Assembly: GCA_021781615.1 (NCBI GenBank)
Contig: JAJXWM010000016.1
Span: 1-34,678, forward strand
DNA from: Pseudomonadota bacterium
GTDB lineage: Bacteria; Pseudomonadota; Gammaproteobacteria; UBA9339
DNA length: 34,678 nucleotides
Direction of reading: 5' to 3'
The notes under the pieces: model-generated
Database searches by the model: none
The model's input: only the letters and a program-made list of their open reading frames with translations
What the model was told of the DNA's origin: nothing
Position numbers and translations under genes: made by a program
Shown here: positions 19,591 through 27,558 of the stretch, piece by piece
Layout: each line of letters begins with the position of its first letter
Numbering within the stretch: the first letter of the stretch is position 1

Positions 19591-22155
19591 TTATGATTTG
19601 TGCCTTTTTGCTTTTTCTAAAACTCTCACAATTTCATAATGCTCATTTACAAAAGCAAAAGTGGCTGCCACCCACCCGTTTTTATTTTTAATGCTAGGTT
19701 CTGCTCCTTTGGTCAATAACGCTTGTACCATTTCTAGGGAACCGTTTTGTGCCGCCAACATCAACGCGGTATTACTATCATCAGAGGTAGCATCAGGATT
19801 TATTTCTTTAGAAAGTAATATCTTGACAGTTTCTAAAGAGCCAGATTCAACTGCTGCAATAAGATTAGCACTTTGTTCATTATTGTAATGGTCTTCGTTA
19901 TCAAGCAATATTTTTAACACTTCGTGATTTCCTTTGGCGGCAGCTAACTTTATGGCGGCTTTTTTAGTGCTGGCGCTTGGATCCTTTGCAAGCAAGATTT
20001 CTACAATTTTAGGATGCTTATTTTCAGCGGCATATATAATTGCGTTTTTACCATGAACTGTTTGGACATGAGGGTCAGCTCCATTTGCTAAAAGAAAATT
20101 TACTTTCTCTACATCACCTTTTTGAGCTGCATACATAAGCGCAGTTTCACCATCATTAGTTTTAGCATTAAGGTCAATACCGTTTTCAAAAAAGAGTTTT
20201 ACTATTTCAAGTGAACCATGATTTATGGCATGCATAAGAGTAGTCTCACCGTTACTCATTTTAATTTTTGGGTCTGCACCAGCCGCTATTAATAATTTTA
20301 TAATTTCGATGTTATCACTATGCATAATGACGGGGCTACGATAATATCCACCCCAAGCGTTAGGATCAGCGCCATCATTTAATAAAGCATTAGTTATTTT
20401 AATATGACCTTTTTCTACCGCATACATCAGAGCGGTTTTGGTATTTTCTCTGTCAACAATATTGGGGTTTGCATGATGCTTAAGTAATAACTCCGTTATC
20501 TCAGGATTATCTTCATTGGCATCGCTAACTGCGTATAATAACGCCGTCATCCCCTGATGATTTTTAACATCATAGTCAAGAATATAGTAATCGGTAGTGT
20601 GAACAATATTAGGATCTGCTCCTTTTTCAAGAAGCAACCTTACCGCATTAAAAGATCCAGATTCAGCCGCTAGCATGAGAACGGTTTCACTGCCTTCACC
20701 CTTGCTATTGGGATCGGCGTTATTTTCTAGTAAGATTTCGATAACCTTGCTGCAACCACTTTTAGCAGCATGCAGCATCACGAAGTGATTTTTATAATCA
20801 GCCCCTTGTTTAATTAAACTAGCAACTAATTCAGCATGGCAATTTTTAGCAGCATGCATAATTGCAGTTCTATCTCTTGCATCTTTGGCATCTATGCTCG
20901 CACCTTTTGCCAACAAAATATCAACAATATTAGATGCCCCCAATTCTGCTGCATACATAAGCGCAGATTTTCCTTCTTTATCAGCAACATTTGGTTCAGC
21001 ACCTAATTCAAGTAAAGTTTTGGTATTTTTATGGTCATTGTTTTTAATGGCATCGATAAGTGCAGAAGTAGGACTTGCGCCGGCTTTAAGTAACCGATCG
21101 ATTACTGCCTGATGTCCTTGGGCAATAGCCAAAGCAAGAGGGGTGTCTCCACGTTTATTAGCAATGTCTGGATCAACTCCCAAATTTAAAAAATACTCCA
21201 CACATTCAAGACAACCCCAAATAGCAGCCAAATGCAAACCAACGGTTTCTTCCGCATAATCTTTAGCGTTAATTAAAATTAAAGTTGGTACAATATTATC
21301 CAAAATTATTTTGGAATCAGGATAAGAATCAGCCTTTTTATCAAAAGAAAATATTGCAATCAGAACTGGTGAGGGTTTTGCGACATTAAATCCATGTGCC
21401 GCAAAGATTGACTCTGCACATTCATCAGTCGTTAATAAAACGCTTTCTCCTTTCGGATCATTGGGATCATAAAAACGATAATCTTCTTTATTTTTAAATA
21501 GCCCAATCACGTGATCAGGTGACATAATATAGATTAATTTATGGTCATGAATAATATTTTGTTTTAGCAACTGTTTTAATTGGTCTAAAGTAAAAAGTGA
21601 AGTAATAGTATATTCTTTTTGGAGCTTTTGCCCATCTATATTCAAACCATTTATTGCTCGCTCGATTGCCAAGTCGCCTATTACAGATTGTAACGCATCA
21701 ACGGTGAAGGCAAATTTCTCAAGATCGTCACAATTTTGCATGCGACAATTATTATCTATCTCTCTAAAACTTTTGTGATCTTTGTTTTTTATTTCAGGGC
21801 AATTAACTCCCAAAATATCGGCGATGGTACTTTTAAACCAGATACTGCTATAAGCATCAGTTTTATCGGGGTAAACAGTTTGCAGATATTGTGAATATAA
21901 CCATAACAGAACAAAACCATTACAATGTCCCCGATAACCCATAAACCAATATGGATATATAAATTTTTCCTTGAAAAAGGTCGAAAGTGAACAGGTTGCA
22001 GAATTATGCAACATACCTGAGATGATACTTTCTTGATCCTGATCAAAGCTTTTTTCAGCAAACGTAAAAGAAGTAAGTAAACTTAAAAATAACCATATAA
22101 CTAATTTCGGAAATAGTTTTAAAGTTGAAAAATTTAGTTTAAAATTGAATGACAT
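19591..22155 (-). CDS. Exported ankyrin-repeat protein with N-terminal C58 (YopT-like) protease-like domain
   Basis: This 854-residue protein starts with a signal-peptide-like segment (residues about 1-33). Residues 55-275 form a globular domain with GHCNGFVLLW (Cys78), SPDHVIGLF (His215) and RFYDPNDPKG (Asp230). The Cys...His...15 residues...Asp order with a YDPN motif resembles the YopT/AvrPphB C58 cysteine proteases. Residues about 303-854 contain about 17 ankyrin repeats of the form GETALMYAAQKGDVEKVNFLLANGADP, which bind partner proteins. The start lies only 33 bases from a divergent gene and has no clear Shine-Dalgarno. A role as a secreted effector is inference; protease activity rests on motif spacing alone. 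Confidence 0.85.
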   Translation of the reverse strand: MSFNFKLNFSTLKLFPKLVIWLFLSLLTSFTFAEKSFDQDQESIISGMLHNSATCSLSTFFKEKFIYPYWFMGYRGHCNGFVLLWLYSQYLQTVYPDKTDAYSSIWFKSTIADILGVNCPEIKNKDHKSFREIDNNCRMQNCDDLEKFAFTVDALQSVIGDLAIERAINGLNIDGQKLQKEYTITSLFTLDQLKQLLKQNIIHDHKLIYIMSPDHVIGLFKNKEDYRFYDPNDPKGESVLLTTDECAESIFAAHGFNVAKPSPVLIAIFSFDKKADSYPDSKIILDNIVPTLILINAKDYAEETVGLHLAAIWGCLECVEYFLNLGVDPDIANKRGDTPLALAIAQGHQAVIDRLLKAGASPTSALIDAIKNNDHKNTKTLLELGAEPNVADKEGKSALMYAAELGASNIVDILLAKGASIDAKDARDRTAIMHAAKNCHAELVASLIKQGADYKNHFVMLHAAKSGCSKVIEILLENNADPNSKGEGSETVLMLAAESGSFNAVRLLLEKGADPNIVHTTDYYILDYDVKNHQGMTALLYAVSDANEDNPEITELLLKHHANPNIVDRENTKTALMYAVEKGHIKITNALLNDGADPNAWGGYYRSPVIMHSDNIEIIKLLIAAGADPKIKMSNGETTLMHAINHGSLEIVKLFFENGIDLNAKTNDGETALMYAAQKGDVEKVNFLLANGADPHVQTVHGKNAIIYAAENKHPKIVEILLAKDPSASTKKAAIKLAAAKGNHEVLKILLDNEDHYNNEQSANLIAAVESGSLETVKILLSKEINPDATSDDSNTALMLAAQNGSLEMVQALLTKGAEPSIKNKNGWVAATFAFVNEHYEIVRVLEKAKRHKS

Positions 22156-22188
22156 AATTAGTCGGCACTTTTAAAAAAATAGCCTATT
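22156..22188. promoter_or_regulatory. 33-bp gap between divergent exported-protein genes
   Basis: The starts of the ankyrin gene and the GLUG-protein gene are separated by only 33 AT-rich bases. Neither start has a visible Shine-Dalgarno. Promoters must overlap the coding regions, or one of the true starts lies further in. Confidence 0.4.
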
Positions 22189-23562
22189 ATGAAACACATA
22201 ACTTATTCTACAATTTTTATCTTTGTTAGTATAGCTCTCAATATTCAAGCCAATGCTGTACCTTTAAACCAAGGTTCAATTAAAAACTTATTTTGTACTG
22301 ATACTGCTTGTTACTTTCCTGAAAAAACAATAGGTGATCAAGATATTTACATAACGGAACTGATTAATTGGGACAATAACAAAGATTTGGTTATCCATAC
22401 CCGAAAAAATATCGTTTTTAGTAAAGGGGCAAAGATTGTTAGCAATAGCGATGGTTCAATTATTGTAAAAGCCGGGATGGAACCTGGCGATAAAGGCAAA
22501 CATGAGAACACAGTTATATTTGAAGAGGAGGCAGATGTTTTTAAAGAAACCGGGATCCAGCTAGAGACTTTAGGAGCTGGCGAGATTAAAATATATTATA
22601 ATCCTCTTGAAAATTCCGAAGGTGATGAGAATAAAAATGAAAAATTTAAATACCATAATCCTCAACAGTATACTTACAGTAAGCACATAAAAACTAGAGA
22701 CCGCGATAAATTTAGCGCTTATATGTTAGTTAATGATATATATGATTTACAACATGTTAGAGCTTTTTTACATGGAAGCTATGCTCTCAGTCAAAATATC
22801 GATGCATTTAGTACCAAAAATTGGTTTGAAGGGAAAGGGGTTATACCGCTAAAAGTTAAGGGAAAAAGCAATATGCCATTTACTGGAGATTTCGATGGTA
22901 ACACTTATACTATAAGTGGGCTTTATATTAATCGTCCTGATGAAGATGAGGCGGGATTATTTGGGATAGCTGTTAATAGTCAAATTAAAAATTTAATTAT
23001 TAAAGATTTTGATATTACTGGTGATCACTACGTCGGCGGCTTAGTGGGATTTGCTGCTACCAGTGATCTATCTAATATTAAAATAATTAATGCAAAAATC
23101 AAAAGCAGAGATGTTGTTGGCGGACTAATTGGTACCTCTGATAGAATAAATGCTAAGTTTATTCAATTTGAAAAAAATATAGAAGTTATGGGGTTTGAAA
23201 ACAATGGCTTGTTAGTAGGAGGAGCAAGCTCAACTCAAATAGATGTTCATTTTTCCAATCAACAAGAAAGAGACGATCTTGTAGCAAAGCATAAACTTTT
23301 AGGAAACCAAGATCAGCATACCGTAATATGTTTAGTCACTAATAATAATGATCGACAAGTATGTTTAAAATCATCACCAGATGAATATGTAGGTATAACA
23401 ATGCCAATCCCCACCCCAGATCCCTCTCGGTTAGAAAAAGCTATGGTTACTATAGGCTCACAGAGACTAACTATAGAACAACAAAGGGAGTTTATATTGT
23501 CGGCCGAAAAGCTGTATGAAGAATTAACCAAGAAAGAGATCATTACGCATGAGGAGCTATAA
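22189..23562 (+). CDS. Exported GLUG-motif protein
   Basis: This 457-residue protein starts with a signal peptide ending NIQANA. The first part, up to about residue 150, resembles the beta-helix start of filamentous secretion proteins (INWDNNKDLVIHTRKNIVFSK). Residues 226-318 carry GLUG-type repeats: FDGNTYTISGLYIN, then AGLFGIAVNSQIKNLII, then VGGLVGFAATSDLSNIKI and VGGLIGTSD. GLUG motifs are found in surface proteases and adhesins and fold as a beta-helix. The C-terminal 130 residues have no recognised domain. No autotransporter barrel or sorting signal is visible. It probably heads a plus-strand unit with the next gene, four bases downstream. Confidence 0.8.
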   Translation: MKHITYSTIFIFVSIALNIQANAVPLNQGSIKNLFCTDTACYFPEKTIGDQDIYITELINWDNNKDLVIHTRKNIVFSKGAKIVSNSDGSIIVKAGMEPGDKGKHENTVIFEEEADVFKETGIQLETLGAGEIKIYYNPLENSEGDENKNEKFKYHNPQQYTYSKHIKTRDRDKFSAYMLVNDIYDLQHVRAFLHGSYALSQNIDAFSTKNWFEGKGVIPLKVKGKSNMPFTGDFDGNTYTISGLYINRPDEDEAGLFGIAVNSQIKNLIIKDFDITGDHYVGGLVGFAATSDLSNIKIINAKIKSRDVVGGLIGTSDRINAKFIQFEKNIEVMGFENNGLLVGGASSTQIDVHFSNQQERDDLVAKHKLLGNQDQHTVICLVTNNNDRQVCLKSSPDEYVGITMPIPTPDPSRLEKAMVTIGSQRLTIEQQREFILSAEKLYEELTKKEIITHEEL

Positions 23563-23566
23563 CTAT

Positions 23567-23953
23567 ATGTGGTATAAGATACTTTTTTTACTTTTAATTA
23601 TCTTTCCTACAGCGTTATCTGCCTATGTTCAAGCAGGCTATCAGGGTAATTATTGCCATTTTGCCGGAATAATTAATGAACCCGGGGTCAATAAACAGGA
23701 AGAATTTGCCATGATATTCGAAAAAGAATATTTTCCAAATTTTCAAGTAATAGCTAATGCTATTGCTGCTGTTAGCATAGCTCCAGTAGAAGAACTAAAT
23801 AATCCTGAATGTCCTATATACAAATATGCCAGGGAGCTGCTAAATTTTTATGACCAAAATAAAGAAAAAATAAACACTGATAAACCATACTTGGTTGAGT
23901 TGTTTGACCTAATCAGGGAAAAAACCCATAAACCATTTCTCGAGGAACTGTAA
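23567..23953 (+). CDS. Small secreted protein of unknown function
   Basis: I do not recognise this protein. From the ATG at 23567 it has 128 residues, with a hydrophobic signal peptide MWYKILFLLLIIFPTALSAY. The mature part has two cysteines (NYCHF and PECPI) that could form a disulphide, and an Asp/Glu/Lys-rich helical C-terminus. GAGGAG at 23551-23556 supports this start; the in-frame ATG at 23549 overlaps the previous gene and leaves no binding site. It lies four bases after the GLUG-protein gene. Confidence 0.75.
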   Translation: MWYKILFLLLIIFPTALSAYVQAGYQGNYCHFAGIINEPGVNKQEEFAMIFEKEYFPNFQVIANAIAAVSIAPVEELNNPECPIYKYARELLNFYDQNKEKINTDKPYLVELFDLIREKTHKPFLEEL

Positions 23954-24135
23954 AACTATAGAAAAAATTTCCATCTTGATTTTACACCGTACCGTTTGCA
24001 TCCTAATAATCAAACCCTTATACTGCAACAGTGACATGGATCGTATTTTTACTAGCACTAAAGTAAAAATAAATTATTCTGCCTTACAATGCTGTTTTGG
24101 TATAGCAATAAATACCAATAAAATATGGGGCTTAT

Positions 24136-24396
24136 ATGCAACACTCTATTATCAAATTAAACCAACATGAATTAAAAGCAATCGTTGGTGGCAACCATGA
24201 AACAACCCCGATACAAGCATTATACGGGATAGTGGGTACTATTATGGGGATGTTGGCACATGAATATATATTTAGTCCAGCAATCGATACATTAGAGAAT
24301 TGGTGGGAAGGCGGTTCTAACAATACCAAGATAAAAAAAACATGGGATAACGAAACTGCAACATGTTTCTTCATTATTGCAAGTGTTGCTATATAA
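24136..24396 (+). CDS. Small peptide with double-glycine leader (bacteriocin-like)
   Basis: This 86-residue peptide begins MQHSIIKLNQHELKAIVGG, which fits the double-glycine leader pattern L-x-x-x-E-L-x-x-I-x-G-G recognised by PCAT-type ABC transporters with a C39 peptidase. Cleavage after Gly-Gly would release a 67-residue peptide. The mature part has a glycine-containing hydrophobic stretch (IVGTIMGMLAHEYIF), a Trp-Trp pair, and a hydrophobic tail FFIIASVAI, all plausible for a membrane-active peptide. TGGGG precedes the ATG at a 5-base distance. No immunity or transporter gene is visible in the window, so the bacteriocin reading is tentative. Confidence 0.6.
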   Translation: MQHSIIKLNQHELKAIVGGNHETTPIQALYGIVGTIMGMLAHEYIFSPAIDTLENWWEGGSNNTKIKKTWDNETATCFFIIASVAI

Positions 24397-24493
24397 CTTT
24401 TATCTGAAGCATATACAGCTACGGACTTATTAAATTGTCCCAATACTAAGCTCGGAGATTAAAACAAGGCCACATTTTAAAGCGATAACAAGA

Positions 24494-24682
24494 GTGTTTT
24501 TAAAATCAATTTTGATTTTTACGCTAATTTGCCCTTCTATATCGGTTTTCGCCAGACATAAATGTATTTCCACATCAGGTATTATCATAAATGGGAAGTC
24601 ACAGGAAGATGACTCTAAATTTTTCGGCTCTTGTATTAATTGTCTAACCTTGAGTTGTAATTCATATTGCGACGATCTTTAA
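24494..24682 (+). CDS. Small Cys-rich secreted peptide
   Basis: This 62-residue peptide starts at GTG 24494 with a signal peptide MFLKSILIFTLICPSISVFA. The predicted mature peptide of about 42 residues holds five cysteines (RHKC, GSC, NC, SC, YC) clustered towards the C-terminus, which suggests a disulphide-stabilised peptide. The start has only a weak AAGA upstream. It follows the double-glycine peptide by 97 bases in the same orientation. It is too short to be certain. Confidence 0.45.
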   Translation: MFLKSILIFTLICPSISVFARHKCISTSGIIINGKSQEDDSKFFGSCINCLTLSCNSYCDDL

Positions 24683-24711
24683 TAATATATCTAAAAGTCT
24701 GCAAAAAATTT

Positions 24712-25155
24712 TTATAGCTCGACACGTTTGGATTTTTTCCTGTCTAGGTGATATTCCAGTTTTGGATTATCAGCAATCATGGCTCTAATTTTTTCATCAA
24801 CAGTTTTGTCCTGTTTGAGCATTGAATTCAAAGACCAAGAAGCCATATTAATCAAACCATCATCTGCATAAATCTCTGTAAAATTTTTGCTTGAGGCAAT
24901 CATCAAGATCTTTTTTAAATATCTATCGTCGCCACTAGCTCCACACATAGCCCATGCTCGATCAATCCAACCTCCACTCAAAAACTTCTCTTCTAAAACA
25001 TCTTCTTCTGGTGGTTGACTAATAATTGTTTGTGCAATTCTCGCGAGTAATTCATCGTTAATATTTGTTAGTTTTTCCAAAAATTCTTTAGATTGTTGAG
25101 TATTTGAATCCCCATTGCTTGATAAATATCGCATACAGGACTCGACCCTGTACAC
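24712..25155 (-). CDS. Unknown helical protein
   Basis: I do not recognise this 147-residue protein. It is predicted to be helical and acidic in its first half (QQSKEFLEKLTNINDELLARIAQTII) and ends with a basic KKSKRVEL tail. The given start is a GTG that overlaps the TAG of the upstream gene (TAGTG), allowing translational coupling. An ATG at 25134 is an alternative. The first codons lie in a short motif (GGGTCGAGTCC) that recurs near other breakpoints in this block, so the start may have been altered. Confidence 0.6.
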   Translation of the reverse strand: MYRVESCMRYLSSNGDSNTQQSKEFLEKLTNINDELLARIAQTIISQPPEEDVLEEKFLSGGWIDRAWAMCGASGDDRYLKKILMIASSKNFTEIYADDGLINMASWSLNSMLKQDKTVDEKIRAMIADNPKLEYHLDRKKSKRVEL

Positions 25156-26249
25156 TAATGTTTAAGACCTTGTCCCGCTACTGACGGCCTTAGTATGTCA
25201 AGAGCTTGTTCCTGTAAATCTCTTAAGGATTCCAAACGATCGCTGGACTTTAGCCCGACAAGCGCCGCTCCAACTCTTTCTATTTTTTGTGCTTCTTTAT
25301 CAACAGAATCTTTCCATCCTCTTGAGACTGCAAATTCTCCTTTATTCTTAGCAACATAAATATCTCTAAACAATAAATCTATTTCTTTGTCAGTCAATGT
25401 TGTTTTTTTGCCCTGTTCAATTTTTGTTAATATCTCTTCTACTTCACGCCTTTCTAAAGTTTTTACTTTTTCCTTCTCTGCACCCATGATTTGATATTGT
25501 ATGCCTCTGCCTTCCAGTAGAATGGGAATTTCTGATGACCAGGTATCCCATATTGGAGCCGATGTACTTTCAAGAACTTCTGCACCACCTCCATCATAAT
25601 CAGTATCTGACTTCTCCGATACTAAAGGCCCATATTCAGAGTATTCTGTTGTGCCAGCAAAGGGAGATATGCCTCTTTGCTCTGCATGCGATAAAGGAAA
25701 GTCGGTAACAACACCAGAATCAGTAGCCCGAGACGGAGCATAAAATCCACCCTGCTTAATTTCACCTACAGCAAACCCCTTAATTTGAGCACTATATATT
25801 CTTGTACCAGGTGATAATCTTTTTACTCTAACCATTCTAGTAAAATCAGCTCCATCCAAAGTACCCAGATCAACTTTTCCATTATTATGCTTTAAATGGT
25901 AACTGATAGCAGTGCTTATATTTTTCCTTGTTTCGGCTAGATCATACTTTCCAAGTTGGGCTTCCAGCTCTGCATTATGTTGAAAATAAGGAGTTAGTGC
26001 TATTTGTCTCGCATACTTATCAAATGCCACAGCATCTACCAGTAATTGTGAAATATGAAACTTTCCAGCAGGGTTCATTTTTCTTACTTTTCCATCGCTG
26101 CCTCTAATAAGACCCTGCTTAAAATCTTCGATTATTGCTCCTTTAATATAGTCTAATCTATCTTTCTCTTTACGATGAGTTACATACTTCTCTACATGGT
26201 TATTCACAAGATCCCTTTGTTTTGCCAAATCTCTTATTATCCCTTGCAT
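25155..26249 (-). CDS. Unknown 364-residue protein, candidate toxin or effector
   Basis: I do not recognise this protein. The N-terminal 130 residues look helical. Residues 145-260 are richer in beta structure and contain LSPGTRIYSAQIKGFAVG (Arg150), ESTSAP (STS at 228-230), EIPILLEGRGIQYQI and AEKEK. The Arg, STS and Glu-x-Glu elements recall ADP-ribosyltransferases, but spacing and order do not fit well, so I treat this as a weak hint. There is no signal peptide, unlike most neighbours. AGGAGG lies five bases before the ATG at 26249. The downstream unknown gene overlaps its stop by one base. Confidence 0.7.
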   Translation of the reverse strand: MQGIIRDLAKQRDLVNNHVEKYVTHRKEKDRLDYIKGAIIEDFKQGLIRGSDGKVRKMNPAGKFHISQLLVDAVAFDKYARQIALTPYFQHNAELEAQLGKYDLAETRKNISTAISYHLKHNNGKVDLGTLDGADFTRMVRVKRLSPGTRIYSAQIKGFAVGEIKQGGFYAPSRATDSGVVTDFPLSHAEQRGISPFAGTTEYSEYGPLVSEKSDTDYDGGGAEVLESTSAPIWDTWSSEIPILLEGRGIQYQIMGAEKEKVKTLERREVEEILTKIEQGKKTTLTDKEIDLLFRDIYVAKNKGEFAVSRGWKDSVDKEAQKIERVGAALVGLKSSDRLESLRDLQEQALDILRPSVAGQGLKH

Positions 26250-26584
26250 AGCAACCTCCTGTTTATTTTGTGGTCATCATTAAACCATCTACGCACGCAC
26301 TACCCAAGGGTACAAATTGTAACAATTTCATGTAAAAAAAACAATGCATATAGAACCAAAATAATTTAACGTAACTATCTAGATTCATACCACGACCTTG
26401 TCTTATCAAACTGTACTGTAGACTGTAGACTGTAGAAAGATTATGCCAAGATTATAAAAAACTTGTTATTTATATATAGCTTTTTGCTACCATACAATTT
26501 ATTGTTATATCTTGACATTTATAACATTAAAGAGATCTAAACATGATCTCCTGGCTAAAAGATTTTTGTTAATTACTTTATTCA
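26250..26584. other. Intergenic stretch without a gene
   Basis: These 335 AT-rich bases contain the ribosome binding site of the 26249 gene at their left edge and a short triple tandem of CTGTAGA-like units near 26411-26437. I see no gene. Any promoter for the minus-strand gene at 25155-26249 should be here, but no convincing -35/-10 pair was found. Confidence 0.5.
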
Positions 26585-26860
26585 TTAACTCAGGGTCAAA
26601 TCCCAACAACTAACAACGAAACGATTTTCATTGTTAGTTGTTGGGATTTGACCCCCCTTTTCCCCAATCTTCTTTTTCAGCGCCAAATTATCTTGCGCTA
26701 ATTTCATATTTTCTGCTATTAAGTTATTATCTGCTTCGACGGCTTTTTGCAGACATTCTGCTATTGTTTCGCAGTTTTTTGCTTGATCAAATGCAATGCC
26801 CTGAACGCTTATAGCTGAAACAAGCACTAACAAAAAAGCTATTATCATTCTTTTTTTCAT
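26585..26860 (-). pseudogene. Truncated second copy of the secreted coiled-coil protein (B2)
   Basis: The first 67 residues match the 169-residue gene at 27047-27556: signal peptide, FDQAKNCETIAECLQKAVE against FDQAKHCGTIANCLQSAME, then NLALKK. After ALKKKIGEKGG the frame runs into a hairpin repeat and stops after a tail ending CWDLTLS, which is encoded by the repeat itself. The C-terminal 95 residues of the family are missing. The ribosome binding site (AGGAGG) is intact, so a short secreted peptide may still be made. Confidence 0.85.
26593..26654. repeat. Hairpin repeat with 24-bp perfect stem, copy 1
   Basis: A 24-bp arm at 26593-26616, starting GGGTCAAATCCCAACAAC, is perfectly complementary to 26631-26654, with a 14-base loop at 26617-26630. 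The same sequence, with loop, recurs at 28611-28680. It lies exactly where the B2 gene loses similarity to its paralogue. Confidence 0.95.
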
Positions 26861-26874
26861 AATCCTCCTCTTTG

Positions 26875-27027
26875 TCAGTGTTTAAGTGCTTGCAGTTGCA
26901 TAAACTCATCTCTAAAAAAAACATTGTCTTCCACAAATCTATCTACATCAGGATGAAAGCAGATTACTCGTTTAGCAAGCTCTGATAAAGTAGAATAAAT
27001 TATCATTAATGAATCTATCCCAGAATA
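26875..27027 (-). pseudogene. Remnant of a second copy of the secreted protein A (A2, C-terminus only)
   Basis: On the minus strand this stretch encodes about 48 codons that match the C-terminus of the 27559-28401 gene: GIDSLMIIYSTLSELAKR against PIESLVQTYSTISKLARQ, then CFHPDVDRFVEDNVFFRD against CLHPDMKKFAEDYVLFRD, ending in a TGA. It has no start; an in-frame TAA lies just upstream. Together with B2 it shows that an A-B gene pair was duplicated and the second copy decayed. Confidence 0.85.
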
Positions 27028-27046
27028 TTATGGGGAAATCGTCTTG

Positions 27047-27556
27047 CTATCTAGCACAGCGTTTTTCAAGTTTAACGACTTTTTCAAGACCATTAGTCAA
27101 AGTATCTTTTTTACCAGATGGTATTCGTACAAAGTCAAACCAAGGATTAGTATTAAGTGCGATAAAAAAAGTAATTATTTCAGAGGTTACTTGAGAGGGG
27201 TAAAACATCCCATTTTTATACAACCTTGCTGCAAGATTAGTTATTAGTGCAGCTCTATACTCACAATTCTCATCAAACTGTTGTGTATCATCCAAAGGCA
27301 CATCAATCCATTCTATATTTTTCAATTTACTTTGTAATTCTCCGACATCTTTTTTCAGCGCCAAATTTTCTTCCGCTATTTTTGCATTTCCTTCCGCTAA
27401 TTTTGCATTTGCTGCTACTAAGTTATTACCTGTTTCCATGGCACTTTGTAGACAGTTTGCTATCGTTCCGCAATGTTTCGCTTGATCAAACGAATACCCT
27501 TCGGCGCTTATAGCTAACATAAGCGTTAAAAAAGCCATTACCATTGTTTTTTTCAT
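27047..27556 (-). CDS. Secreted coiled-coil protein of unknown function (B1)
   Basis: This 169-residue protein starts with a signal peptide (MKKTMVMAFLTLMLAISAEG). Residues about 45-80 form a short coiled coil with an AKLAEGNAKIAEENLALKK repeat. The rest has two cysteines (ENCEY and KRCAR). I know no family. GAAGGA precedes the ATG. It begins two bases after protein A1 ends, so the two are co-expressed. A truncated paralogue (B2) lies 186 bases downstream. Confidence 0.78.
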   Translation of the reverse strand: MKKTMVMAFLTLMLAISAEGYSFDQAKHCGTIANCLQSAMETGNNLVAANAKLAEGNAKIAEENLALKKDVGELQSKLKNIEWIDVPLDDTQQFDENCEYRAALITNLAARLYKNGMFYPSQVTSEIITFFIALNTNPWFDFVRIPSGKKDTLTNGLEKVVKLEKRCAR

Positions 27557-27558
27557 AA

